NCBI GenBank assembly: GCA_015501595.1
Contig: JADNRX010000300.1
Coordinates: 1 to 64,000 of the forward strand
Direction of reading: 5' to 3'
Origin: Hymenopellis radicata
Lineage: Eukaryota > Basidiomycota > Agaricomycetes > Agaricales > Physalacriaceae
DNA length: 64,000 nucleotides
Positions 44,691 through 56,050 of the stretch are shown one piece after another (the first letter of the stretch is position 1; each line of letters starts with the position of its first letter). The notes beneath the pieces were generated by a model, which did no database searches, was not told where the DNA came from, and saw only the letters and a list, made by a program, of their open reading frames with translations. Both the position numbers and the translations under genes were made by a program.

Positions 44691-45945
44691 TTAAGTAGAC
44701 GGACTTGATGTGAAGGACTCCTTCTGTCTCGATGTCGATTGATGACATGCTCTCATAAAGAGCAATGGGGATGCGCCAAACACACTTCCTGCCCACCTCG
44801 CACTGCGATCCAATGTGCGGATGTGCTGGCTAAGTATTGTCATTGAACTGGGCTGGTACCCATGCTTCTGCCATCCGGTGACCGTTGTTAAGACACTGAA
44901 AGCCATTATTGGCTTTGTGAACAATGCGGAAAAGCTCAACATTGTGGGATGCAAGTAGAGAAAAGTTGTATTGGCCCGTATGAAGGCCGAGGAGTATATT
45001 GTGACATAAGATGACTTTGTAATGGAGTTTGGAAAGGAAGCGATGGTAGACATGTGCACCTACTACTCTAGTAACATCGGGATCTACCATTGTAGGGTCC
45101 AAGGCGGCGGGAAGATGCCTGGCCTATGAGTAGGGAAGTGGTGGTCTATCAATGACGTCTTTCAAGGTTGTGAGTGTATCAGCGTCGAAGGATGTGTAAA
45201 CATTTTGCAGAGATTGAACGGTATCTGCAACGTTGCCAACGCGAAGGTCCAAGGAGTCGAACACTCGACTAAAACTGTGTACTGACTGCCGTTAGGACAG
45301 TGCTTTGGTGGTGAACATGCTTAAGGCCGAACATGATTCCTTGATGAATAAGCTCTAGGTATGCACATTCATCAAAGACAAATGAGGGTGTAGGTGGGAA
45401 GGTGTGTAGATCGTCGCTGTCAATATGGTTCGATGCCTGTGAGAAGCTGATGCTATTTTCTTGGGTGTCAAAGAATGTGTTGACGTCGGCGTCACTCCAT
45501 GGCCCATCTCCAAATTCATCATCCTCATCCACCCACTTGTTGGCAGAATAGGTAAGCGCCACCACGTTCTGCCACTGCTCAAAGTCGGCCTCACTACTAA
45601 GCCACTCGGCCGCACCATCTGCACCAAACGCATCCTCATCCAGGTCATCTCATATGCTGCCCTCATCCCAGCAGGCTTCTGAATATAGTTCGTCCCAGTC
45701 AGCTTTCTGCTGACGTCTCTCTGCGACGACAAGAGTAAGAGATATTTCATCAGTATCAGAAGACTCATGATGAATGGAAGAACACAGGGAGGGGTGACTG
45801 ATTAGTAAGAGAGTAAGACATAAGGTAGAATTCAAAGACATACATTTGGCATCGTCTTCTGAGTACGCCGCAGGGGCATCTTGAGTAGCACTTGCAGGAG
45901 GGGCAACATCTGAAGCCTCCGTGGCCCTCTACCTTCTGAAGCATC
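44691..45945 (-). pseudogene. Hypothetical minus-strand gene, probably broken
   Basis: Coding-like pieces, read downstream: ATQDAPAAYSEDDAK (about 45860), an intron, RRQQKADWDELYSEACWDEGS ending in TGA (about 45650), DDLDEDAFGADGAAEWLSS, YSANKWVDEDDEFGDGPWSD, FDECAYLELIHQGIMFG (about 45330), and DPDVTRVVGAHVYHRFLS with AEAWVPAQFND (44830-45100). Acidic, Trp-containing segments followed by a hydrophobic helix suggest a real protein, but at least two stop codons interrupt. No family recognised. It could belong to a transposon, given the surroundings. Confidence 0.4.
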
Positions 45946-46074
45946 ATTAATACTAAATCAAGTAAGAAATTAAAGGGAAGCCTACTGGTGAGAAAAGGAC
46001 ATGGCGAAGCTTAACGAGTGACGCTCCTGGAATCAATTTGCTCGGCCTGATGATGCTTGAGTTCTCGGCAGCAC

Positions 46075-46494
46075 TAGAGATCACACGAGTCCTGACTCGA
46101 GTCGATTCGTGACTCATCAGGCGAGTACTCATGGGGTCAAAGGCTGTTCATGACTCTTGCATGACTCGAGTCCCCTTGACTCACGAGTCGAGTCGAGTCG
46201 AGTATTTGACCCTGCGAGTCTGAGTTGATTCGCGAGTACTCTCCAGACTCATCTAGTATATTGCTGTAGTTAAACCTTATTTAAGCTATTTAGCAGCTAT
46301 TGTCATTGATTCATGTGTTCATGCACGAGTCAACACGAGTCAGGACACGAGTCAGATATTAGCCTTAGGCTGTTCATGACTCTCGCCTGACTCGAGTCCT
46401 CCTGACTCACGAGTCGAGTCGAGTATTTGACCCTGCGAGTTCCGAGTTGATTCACGAGTACTCTCCAGACTCATGCGACTCATGGTGATCTCTA
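46075..46494. mobile_element. Element with TIR TAGAGATCAC and internal duplication
   Basis: Ends TAGAGATCACACGAGTC and GACTCATGGTGATCTCTA are inverted and share the TAGAG start of the hAT-type families. The interior consists of ACTCGAGTC words and contains the same roughly 110-bp segment twice, from GGCTGTTCATGACTC to GTACTCTCCAGACTC (about 46143-46250 and 46375-46472). The flanks GGCAGCAC and GACACGTT do not match, so no target duplication is visible. It may be two copies fused by recombination. Confidence 0.7.
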
Positions 46495-46820
46495 GACACG
46501 TTGCCCTTGATCTCTGAGACATCTATATCTGCAGCGTTCGGCAGCGAATGCAGGAAAGAGAGTGGACCCCGGAGATCTCCCCTCGTATTCTGTGTGTTTC
46601 GGGTGCTGCCGCGTGCCGGCCCTACTCATTATATTCTTCTGACATTCTTAATTCTTTCTTTTAAGAAAGAAAAGAGTTGTATAATTAATGTTTCTCTGCA
46701 AAGTTTCTTTAGAATCTGGCAGCATATTTTTTTCTATGCGAAAGTGTGCACATAGATCATATTTATTTCCTTTTATAGCTATTTATGTCATTCACGTGAA
46801 TGTATATATGTGTACCTAAC

Positions 46821-46985
46821 TGTTGGAATATCAAGTGCATCGCTGCACTCGATACCGGTCCTCCCGATGCCGGCGAACCATCACCACCAACTCATTACCA
46901 TTCCCTCCGTAGTTTGTCATAGCTCCGATTGATATTTATAAAACATACCTATAGAGTACAAAAGCCCCAGCTATGGCTTAACTAC
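46821..46985. repeat. LTR-like repeat beginning TGTTGGAATATCAAG, copy 1
   Basis: About 165 bp closely similar to 61199-61358, starting TGTTGGAATATCAAGTGCAT and including GATATTTATAAAACATACC, a TATA-like segment. A TG start and an internal TATA box suggest LTR U3 sequence. A second matching LTR or a primer-binding site was not found, so LTR identity is inferred. Confidence 0.5.
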
Positions 46986-47081
46986 GGGTTTAACCAAAGG
47001 TCAAGGCAATTTAATCAAAGTAACAAGTTTAACCGATCAGAGTTAAGAGAGTTAACGTTAAACCCTCTCTGATCGATGATG

Positions 47082-48855
47082 TCATATAAGGAGTCCTTGC
47101 CGTATTCCTAATGGAATGGAGTTGGGCATGATAGCTACTGAATTAGCTTCTGTAGCAATATTATTCATATCAATGGATCGATTAAATGGTGAACGAAACG
47201 ATGATCTTTCTGCTATAGGTGGTGAATTAATTTGAGGACGTCGAATGACATCCTTACAAATAGGATCCTTCTTGATAGCTTGATAGTACATGACAGCATA
47301 CTGTCGTATTTCGACCATAGGTTCACGTCACAGGTCACGAGCCCAAAAAATGAACCTATTACATAAGCAGGTCACTAGTTTTTTTTTAGCTGTGAACCTG
47401 CCCCAAATTGGTCACAAATCGGACTTTTGCTCTCAAATTGAGCTTAGTGGCAGTTTTTATAGGATTTTTCTCCTTTTTGGTATATTTTAAGTCTAGAATA
47501 GCACATTTTTCTCTAATTATACTGAGATTCAGCCTAAAACCTGTGAAATAACCTTGCCATTGAAAAATTTAGTGAATTTATTTTCAGTGAGTCACAGTGG
47601 TATATCCACTGTGAACATCCCACCAAACAAGTTCACGAGGTCACAGGTTACACCCTGTGAACCTACGGTCGAAATACTACAGTAGCTGGGATCGTTTATC
47701 GACATGCGACTTATGTGTGAGATTAAGTTAGCTACTTCTAATGTCTCCGCAGCTTTTTCTTCAGAGCGTCTAGTCTCATCCTTCTTAGAGATCTGAGCAA
47801 TCTGGGCTAGTTTCCTATCTAGCTTCGACTCCTTCTTCTCACTATGTTTTCCTCGATCTAATGCTCGCTTAGTGAGTTTCTTCTTTTTAGACACTTTACG
47901 ATATTTCTTCTGAGTGTCTTCTATGTCGCTGTCAGAGTCATCTTCTGATTCTGAGCTTATCGAGTCAGAGGAATCGGAAGAGGAGTCTGAAATATACTCA
48001 TCTCTCTCAATTTCGGACTCATGGTCTGAATCAATTAAATTGGTATTAAACCAATTACGAGTAAATATGACTTGAGCAATTTTATTAATAGCTTCAATGG
48101 AGAAAGCTTGAGTGAGATCAACACTGGCATTACGAGCAACATATGTACTTTCAATTCTTCTTCGCAACGTCTTGTTGATTCCATGCCAAAAGTAGACTGC
48201 TTCTTCATCCATGGTCAGCTTCCGTTTAGAGACCAACCATCCGCTTATAGTAATGAACTCTCTTTGATACTTCTTCCATGTTCGAAGATTAGAAATCTTC
48301 TTCTTATACCATTTCTTAGCGAGTTTACGAATATCACGGACATTATATCGTGTCTCCTTCAAATCTGCATCATAAAATTCAAGCAGATCCTCATAAAGCT
48401 GAGCCCAATCATCTCTGTAACTCTGTAATGACTCAATCAAGCGTACTACAGAACGAGAGCAATAATCAATTATCCGCTCACATTTCTCAGCATCTCGCAC
48501 ATTATATGCTTTGCAGAGTCGGTCGTATCTGCGCAGGAAGATCTTAACGTCTTCATAGTTTCTTGCAAACTTTGTAGGTGCAGACTTACTTCCTAATGAA
48601 GGAAGCCTGAATTGGACTAAGAGTGGATAGGAAGATACTAGTGGAAAGACTAGTGTCTTCGTTGTCTGTAGTGTCAATCAAGGAAGGTTGAACCATTTGA
48701 GGTTCTAAATTATTGGGGAAGATATAGAATGTGTCGGTATCAGGCTGCGTGAAATTATGGATGGGGAATGTCTCTTGAGACATTCGTGCGAATACTGTAG
48801 TATCTAAGAGTATTGATGATATTGATTCCCTCGCGGTGGGCTCTAAGTTTATCAT
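47082..48855 (-). pseudogene. Ty3/gypsy-type retrotransposon gag, broken
   Basis: On the minus strand a start at 48855 opens an N-terminal region that shifts frame near 48600. It continues as APTKFARNYEDVKIFLRRYD, then EKCERIIDYCSRSVVRLIES, YDADLKETRYNVRDIRKLAK, TWKKYQREFITISGWLVSK and AVYFWHGINKTLRRRIES. This is the retrotransposon gag fold typical of basidiomycete Ty3/gypsy elements. It is followed by an acidic Ser/Asp/Glu run and a Lys-rich stretch. The 385-bp MITE at 47299-47684 then interrupts the frame. Past it, AVMYYQAIKKDPICKDVI continues to 47082, where the sequence is cut before the expected zinc knuckle. No protease, reverse transcriptase, RNase H or integrase is in the window. Gag would form the retrotransposon particle; this one cannot. 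Confidence 0.85.
47299..47684. mobile_element. TA-flanked MITE, 385-bp type, third copy
   Basis: Nearly identical to 6907-7291 and 9416-9800, ends TACTGTCGTATTTCGACC and GGTCGAAATACTACAGTA. It lies inside the gag frame after NDPSY, with gag resuming on the other side at AVMYYQ, which dates it after retrotransposon insertion. Confidence 0.92.
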
Positions 48856-49034
48856 ACTAGAAAATTTAAATGTAAATTCTCTAGCACAGAGGTTGCTGGA
48901 ACTTTATGTAGAACGAGCTAGTCTGTTTGTTCGGGGTTAATATTAAATACTCTTTCGATATCTCTATCTGAGTAGGGGAAATCTAAGCTGTTAGTAGAGT
49001 CTTAGTAGGTTTAGTCCTACTATAAGTCGTTCAC

Positions 49035-49260
49035 GTGAATGCTATCGAAGTGACTTACCATTGCACTTCGATTGACACAAGTAATATTGTGTCTATGTAT
49101 CTGTTTCTGTCTTGATTACTGAGGAAGTGACTTATCAATGCACTTCGGTTGACACAAGCGATATTGTGTCTATATATCTGTCTCTGTAAAACTTACTATG
49201 GAAGTGATTGTTCACTTCGGTTAATGATACAAGCATTCTTGTATCTACGTATTCGATCTG
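49035..49260. repeat. Three imperfect tandem repeats in the gag leader
   Basis: Units of about 75-95 bp with GAAGTGACTTAYCATTGCAC, TTGACACAAG and ATATTGTGTCTATRTATCTG; the third is shorter. They lie 5' of gag on its strand, in what would be the LTR or leader of the retrotransposon. Confidence 0.7.
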
Positions 49261-49598
49261 ATCTTTTGAATTTAACTCTGTATTAAACAGAGTTACCTAA
49301 ACGAGTTGCTGTTGACTGGGTCTTCTAGTTTCGTACTAGAAGAAAAAACTGAATATAAGCTTGATTTTAGCTAGGGTTCACACGAAAGTGATTGTAAAAC
49401 TGGGTAGATTGATTATTGATCATCTAATACCGCTTGCCTTATATACTAAAATCCTACCTACTTCTATATGAGGAAATACACAGCTCTGTGCATAGCCCTG
49501 CATAGCCATACGTGTAGCTATACGCGTAGCCTTGCACAGCTCTCGCGTAGCCTTGCACAGTCCTCTAATCATCATATATATCTTTATCAGACAATCAT

Positions 49599-49688
49599 GG
49601 CTCTCTGGTGTAACGGGCATACCTGCATTTCAGCTTTACGCGTGGGTCGAAATAGAGGAGGTCGTAAGTTCGATTCTTACAAGAGCTA
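49599..49688 (+). tRNA. tRNA-like sequence, possibly intron-containing, isotype unresolved
   Basis: Box A-like TGGTGTAACGGGC and box B-like AGTTCGATTC are correctly ordered. The T arm GTAAG-TTCGATT-CTTAC pairs fully, AGGTC makes a standard variable loop, the D stem GTGT/ATAC pairs, and the acceptor pairs in 6 of 7 positions with one wobble. The anticodon stem does not close cleanly; a TTC anticodon would require two mismatches, and an intron of about 20 bases seems needed. It could be a real tRNA gene, a decayed one, or a tRNA-derived SINE head. Confidence 0.45.
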
Positions 49689-49741
49689 GTACGTGGTCTA
49701 CCCACAGCTCTGTTTTTGAATCTGTGTACCTTAATCATATA

Positions 49742-49837
49742 GGCCTTGTAGTGTAATGGTCAACACGCTTGATACATCTGCCTATACGAATAAATTTCAC
49801 ATGATCAAGAGCTACGAGTTCGACTCTCGTCAAGGAA
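49742..49837 (+). tRNA. Second tRNA-like sequence, intron-containing, isotype unresolved
   Basis: D arm GTGT-AATGGTCA-ACAC and T arm ACGAG-TTCGACT-CTCGT pair perfectly, and CTTGA/TCAAG would form a perfect anticodon stem around a roughly 32-base loop plus intron. Acceptor bases pair in only 5 of 7 positions, and U33 is not evident. It lies 54 bp after the first tRNA-like sequence in the same orientation. Confidence 0.45.
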
Positions 49838-49879
49838 CCTCTTTTATGGCGATACACTAATCTTTTCCGTTATTTCTTA

Positions 49880-50122
49880 GAAAATATTAGGAACCATTTT
49901 ATATGCATGACAATGGGGGTCTTTGAAGTGAAGCTATATATATACCATAATGGGTCACAGACCACTTTGGCCAGGCACGAGCCTCCAAATAAGGAAATTT
50001 TAGGTCCCACCTGCAGCAGAACTGTCCAAATAAGGCAATTTAAGGGTCTATGAAGCTGTTCGCTGTAACTTCACACCATAACGGGTCACAGGCCATGAAG
50101 TTACGGTCGAAACGCTACAGTA
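49880..50122. mobile_element. TA-flanked MITE, left end degraded
   Basis: The right end ...CATGAAGTTACGGTCGAAACGCTACAGTA is the inverse of the left end of the 58371-58627 MITE, and the inner CATAACGGGTCACAGGCC matches too. The corresponding left end is not found near 49880. It adjoins the 50160 hAT by 37 bp. Confidence 0.65.
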
Positions 50123-50499
50123 CAGCCAGCTTTGTTGCCTTTTCCGGCTTTTTCGCTTGTAGTGAATAGCGCGGGTCGGGTTCGGGTCAGCGGACAGTTA
50201 CCCGAACCCGACCCTCTGAACCACCCGAACCCGCTATGTCGGGTTCGGGTTTTGCACCGGGTTACCCTCGGGTATGGCAAGGGTAACGGATAGCCCGATA
50301 CCCTACTTACAATCTAAGTATTTGACACAATATGAATATATTGCTATGTACCAAAAGTATCCAGCATGTACAATAATCGAACAGATCTATATACTAGTAA
50401 CATACGATGAGAAAATCATAAAAAGGAACTGTTACTCCTTCGAAATGGTGTCAAAGCCCTCGGGCATCAAGATGTCCCCATCCTCGTCTCCATCCTCTT

Positions 50500-51609
50500 T
50501 AGACCTGGGCAAGAGTGTCTGGTGTTTAAGTGTGCACCCGGGTGCACTCGGCGCTCACACCTGGGTGTCGAGTGTTTGGCAGTGCCGGATAGTGTGTTTG
50601 CACGGGTGGGTACCCGAGTGCGGGTGTTCGGCTTTGGGCGGCGAGTATCCGTGCCCAAACACCCGTGTAAACACTCGGGTATTAATATATATATTTATAG
50701 TGAATTTACATATTTTTTCCCAAGTTAAACGGGGCCTTGTGCCCCATAAATGAGGCATATACACTGATTTTTCCAGATCCGGCGACTCGGGCCGAGTGCC
50801 GAAGCGACGCGTAAGCATGCGATCGGCTAGTTTTCTTTTCTCTCACCAACTACCACCACTTCCGACGTCCCGTCGCTCGACTTTGAGTCGGCGATGAAGA
50901 CACCGGCGCTCGACTCTGAGTCGGCACCGTATAAATGGAGAACGACTTTACGTCGTCTCCAAGGAAACACCGCCGGTCGGACGCGTAAGCCCTCGCAACC
51001 GAGGCAGCAGGACTATTGACGCTCGACTTAGAGTCGGCATCTGCATACTTCAAGGAGGAGACGCCGCCCGCCACGCTGAACAGCGTGCTTGAAGAGCGGG
51101 GGCGGCGGATATGGGCTGCCTCATCGTCTGCAGGCGACGCGGCAGAGGTACGTTTTTATTTTTTCTTCTTGCTGTTGGCGACGTCTGCGGACGTTGTCAA
51201 ATCTTTTATTGTACTAACTCTGTATTCTAGGTTTCTATTGCACGGGTAAGCCCTCCAATGAGGCGCCATACCACCGGACCATCTCCATCTACCTCCCATC
51301 CTCCACACCTATCGCGTCATCTGAATCATGCACCGCCGATGCTCCTCCCGCAATTGCTGGAGGATGCCGACGTGGCATGAAGTGACCGCGAGTTGAGGTG
51401 GAGGATGTGGAGGATTCGGGTGTACACGGGTACACCCGTCACCATACACGGGTGGCGACACACTCGTGTGTGCGGAACACCCGCGAATGGGTGCCGCACT
51501 CGAGTGCCGCACTCGGGTGTCACTCGAGTGCGGGTGTCCAGCTCTGAGTCGCGAATGACCCGTCCCGCGAGTGCGAGTGCACCCGGGTGGGCACTCGTGC
51601 CCAGGTCTA
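50500..51609. mobile_element. Non-autonomous hAT-type element, TIR TAGACCTGGGC, CACCCGGGTG-word family
   Basis: 1110 bp, ends TAGACCTGGGC/GCCCAGGTCTA with target duplication ATCCTCTT (50492-50499, 51610-51617). Subtermini are CACTCGGGTG/CACCCGAGTG words. Shared core: AAGTTAAACGGGGCC (about 50720), CGCGTAAGC (50800, 50980), three GCTCGACTNNGAGTCGGC words (50875-51035), hairpin 50937-50960, and a CCGCAATTGCTGGAGG box (about 51348). It truncates the hAT transposase C-terminus. Confidence 0.92.
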
Positions 51610-52935
51610 ATCCTCTTCATGTAGCGCGGGCATCTTAGTAACGTCTCCAATATCACGAGGATCAATCATATTGGCGCAACTCCAAGCACCGAGGCACAGG
51701 AGAGTGTGAGCAGTCTGGGCCGAGAGGCGATTACGAATGTGGGTGAGGAGGATCCGACCTTGGCTGAAAAGTCCCTCAATGCCAACCGATGTCGCTGCCA
51801 AGAATTATCAGCAAGGTAGGATAGACTTAAGGGCAGACTCACGAGGAATTGACAGGTAGTCTAATGCTATGCGCGAGAGAACGGGATAGTCAGCATGATG
51901 CTTGTGCCACCAACCCATGACGTCCTTGACGTTCTCTCGCGGAGCGTCAAGATAACGATCCAATTCGCCGGCGGGGTTGTTGACTTGCTTCGCGGGCTGG
52001 GGCTCGTTGACGTCGTCATCAGAGAACATGTTTGATTTAGACTGTTTTGTCGTCGATGGCTATTCGTGATTGGATGTCACCGTGAGCGAATGGTAGATAG
52101 CACTGGAAATGATGAACATACCTGCATCTGGGAAGGAGCCTCCGCTGCAGCATGCATACCCACCATGTACGCTGCCAGATACTCCCCAAAGACACGTTGA
52201 ATAAGTGCATCGGCGTCGGTCTTCCATTCATAAGGCCAGTTGTGCTCATCGAAGTACCTGGTCTTGTGTTTGGGGTGCATAACTGAGAAATGGTTAGAAT
52301 AGCATGAACAACTCAAGAAAAGCACGTACCTAGGGCAATATGATACACCTCGGACTCGTCGGATAGACTGTAGTACTTGTTGAGAGTATCTTTCGCAACA
52401 AGTACGGCAGCCTTCATCGGCGAGGCAAGTGTAATGTCCGGCTCGTCGCCGCGCTTCCGAACGACAGCAGTCGCAAGCATAGCATCGAGTTTGTCCATAG
52501 CTGGAATTACCGTGGTGAGGTTGGTGTCGTCACGAGAGAAGTATGTTGTGGCATCTTTGAAAGCCTGCAAGACATGAGACGACGGGACAAAAGGAATGCA
52601 ACAAGTAAATAACTTACTCCCAGAACCTCGCAAAGGTTCTCAAGGGCCATCCACTCTCCAGCAATCATTGAGTAGTCCAGCAGCGCATCCTCGCCGGTAA
52701 TGTCCCGAATGACTCGTTTGTATTGAATGGCTGTCATTAGCATGTCGTAAGTTGAGTTCCAGCGAGTTGATACGTCGCGCGGTAGGACTTTAGGCGGTAG
52801 GCGGTGCTCTTCAACGAGCTTCTTCCATCGAGGCAGGAGAATGGTCGTCGAGTTAATAATCTTGAAGAAAATGGTACGAATCTAACAAGACATAAGTACG
52901 GCGCTTAACTAAATGCGCTGATGACAGCGTGAGAT

Positions 52936-53343
52936 TAGAGCATGCCACGAGTCTAAACCCGGGTCTGGCGGGTCGAGTTTGCCTGAGTTTGCATATCTGA
53001 AGTCCGGACTTGCAACTTGTCTCAAACTCGCGAGTCGCAGGTCTAAAACTCGCGAGTTTTTGATGAGTTTTGAGCTATAACTCACTCATATCCCCTTCAA
53101 CTGAGGTTAAACTAGTGCAAACATCATCTCTACAGCCTATTGCAACTCTGTTGGATCATATTCATATGTATAACACAGTTTATATGCATAATATTATATC
53201 TTAACTGACTACCGGAACCTGCACAAGTACTTGCAGAATCCTCCAACCTCAAACCTGCGACTTGCGCGAACCCGGGTCGCGAGTCGCGAGTCGCAGGTTA
53301 CCTGCGAGTTACCTGCGCTGGCCGAAACTCGTGGCATGCTCTA
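52936..53343. mobile_element. Complete MITE, TIR TAGAGCATGCCACGAGT, in a transposase intron
   Basis: 408 bp with target duplication CGTGAGAT (52928-52935, 53344-53351). It lies between the RCFAH exon and the TRWNS exon of the hAT transposase, in an intron, so it may be tolerated by splicing. Opposite orientation to the copy at 23181-23596 but closely similar throughout. Confidence 0.93.
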
Positions 53344-55018
53344 CGTGAGATTAAGAACTCACCTTCCGTAATGCAGAACTAACGAGTCTTGTGTCTGTCC
53401 GGAACTTCTCTTTTTGCTCTGCTGTCATGTCGGTAAAGGCGTCGTAGAGGTCATTGTCAGGATCATCCTGCTCCGCTGAGCCACCTGCCTCCAACTCGCG
53501 CAGCCGTGTCAGAATCTCCTCTGTGTCGATTGAATCCTCTTTATCAACAGCAGCTGCAGTAGCCGCTGCCTCGTCGTCATCCTCGTTACCATCTTTGCCC
53601 TTGGATTTCTTCGCCAGTTGATTGAACAAACACAGCATACTCTTCGCCACCAAGTTCACGATGTGAGCGAAGCAGCGAGTCCGGGCGCGGGGACCACCAA
53701 AGTTGGGTAAACCGTCGACAAGGCATTCCATCATAACATCGTTGGGAGCAGCATTATCGCAGGTAACGCTCAAAACCTTGGAAGTATTCTGAGCTAACTC
53801 GATCATAGACCATAGTCAACGAACGTACCTTCTCCTCAAGACCGAATTCCTCAAGAACCGTTTTCGTCAACACCGCAAGAGCCTCGCCGGTGTGCGACTG
53901 CAAAAACCATTATTAGCAGCGATAGATGGAGACTTTGGTAAGTCATACCTCTGGCAATTCATAGAAGTCGAGTACTGTGCTGACACACTGTCCATCTTCC
54001 TCCCAGTGGGCCTTATATGCAATGAAGGCTTTATGATTCGGTGAGGTCCAGCCATCCAAAACGATATGAACATGACTATTCAGGCTCTGTAGTACTGTGA
54101 GTTCTCGCTAGCTTTCAGAGTATGGTGATAACTTACCTTAAATTTCTTTGCCAGCCGACATCGCGTCTTCGCGAAAAGAATCTTCGTATCGCGGGAAACA
54201 GTGGTCAGATGAGGGATGTACATTCCGGGGCAGCCAGTCTTCATCAGCTTTTTGAAGCCGCGGTCCGCAACGATGTTGAAAGGGCGGAAGTTTTCAGAGC
54301 ACCAGCGGGCGCATTCAGCTCTATATCGGCCTTGGTGAGTAGCTCGATTATCAACTCAATTAATCACTCATCGTGTTTCAGCATTACTGAAGGGCATCGT
54401 CGCATAGATCTCCTTTCCCTTCGCAATAATACCCTGCAGCATTCCGGTAAGAACACCTTGCCTCTTCTTCCCTGCCTTTTTGACCATGTCACGTGTGGCC
54501 TTTAGATCACCGCTCTCGAACGCGGCCTTCACCGCCTCAATGCCGAAGCACTTTTCAGCATGGAGGTGAAGACCGTGACCGGAAGACTTATCCTTCGTCA
54601 TCAGGTTATGATAGACGTTCTTCCCGCACATCTCGCATTTCCATGCTTCGTGTGGGACGTCCTTCGCCGTGAGCGCATTCCTGTCAACGATCTTGAAATC
54701 GGCGGCATAAAAGCCATAGACGGTAGATCGTAAGTTTCCAGTTTTCTGAATAGCTGCAAGCCGTATTAACAGACTATAGATATGATGGATACGAAAGACG
54801 TACGCGGGTTATCGCTCTCTTCATCAGCGATGTTGGCGGCCTTGGGAAGCTCCGAGAGATTGATGGTGTGAGTACTCTTCTTCTTTTTGGATGCCCGCTT
54901 CGTCTTCTTCTTGGGCTTGGTGGCGGCTCGTTCTTTGCCTTGTGAAACTGTCAGCACATCGCTGACAATATAAGTTTAGTCTTCACCTTTTTCCGTGGGC
55001 TTGGAGGCACGGCCAGAA

Positions 55019-56050
55019 TAGAGACCTCAACGAGTCCAATGCGAGTCAGACTCGCGAGTCAGACTCGCGACTCGCGACGTGAGTACTCGCGTCAAAACAA
55101 GCCAAACTCAGACTCGCGTCGGACTCGACTCGCGATGACTCATGAGTCATCGCGAGTCTACTCGCGAGTCATTACCACCGAGTCCGAGTCATCTCGGATA
55201 CTCGTGAGTACTTACGAGTCCAACACCTCCCAGTATTCATGCTCAGCGAGCATCCCCGGGCAATGGCACGGGGACAGTCAGCTGGGCATGAGAATGGGGT
55301 GGAGGTGATGGTAGAAATGGTAGTGGGGGTGGAGGTGATGGTGGTAGGAAGAGGTGGTGGTGGTGAGAAGGTGGTGGTGAAGGTGGCTGTCGTCGTCATC
55401 AACGCGTTGAACGCATCAATACATCATTGGCTCCTCAACCTCCTCATCATCTCCTCCTCCTGCTCTTCCTCCTGCTCCTCCTATCCTCCACCGCATCATC
55501 CTCACATTACCGTTGTCCTCGCGTTATTGTGGTCGTCCTAGTCCAAGTCGTCGTCCTGGTCGTAGTTGTCGTCGTATCGTCCTATGCTGCTGTCATAAAG
55601 ACAGCAGCAGTATGCCCGGCACATAGCCAAGGCCATAAATATACACCAAATGCTGCCTGACAATCGTCAGAGCGGCAGGAGCGACAATCGTCACATCCTG
55701 GGTGGTCGTGGTGGTGGGAGGATACAAGAAAGACGACCCGATCAGACGCTTACGCGTCCTCTCGGATCTCGGCCCGGATCGCCGGATTAGGCAGGATAAT
55801 CGCGCACGTCTCTTTCTCGAGACGTTGTAGACCGTTTGCTCTGGAAAAATTTTGTAAATTTAGCTAAAATATATCTCTAAATATTTGCGAGTCATTGTGT
55901 GATGACTCGCGCCCCACAGAGCGATACTCAGACTCGTACCCAGACTCGCGAGTATGTGACTCACGAGTCACACGAGTGCGAACACCGAGGTGCCGAGGTG
56001 AGTCGAGTCACCAGATGACTCGGTGACTCGGTGACTCGTTGAGGTCTCTA
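55019..56050. mobile_element. Non-autonomous hAT-type element, TIR TAGAGACCTCAACGAGT, ACTCGCGAGT-word subtype
   Basis: 1032 bp, target duplication GGCCAGAA (55011-55018, 56051-56058), within the Lys-rich N-terminal exon of the hAT transposase. Core: GC box CCCCGGGCAATGGCACGGGG at about 55253, hairpin 55585-55607, GCTTACGCG at about 55749. Sister of 18711-19847. Confidence 0.93.

Noticed and set aside
47082..49590. Complete LTR retrotransposon
   Set aside because: Only gag is present; no protease, reverse transcriptase or integrase and no matching LTR pair around it could be found.
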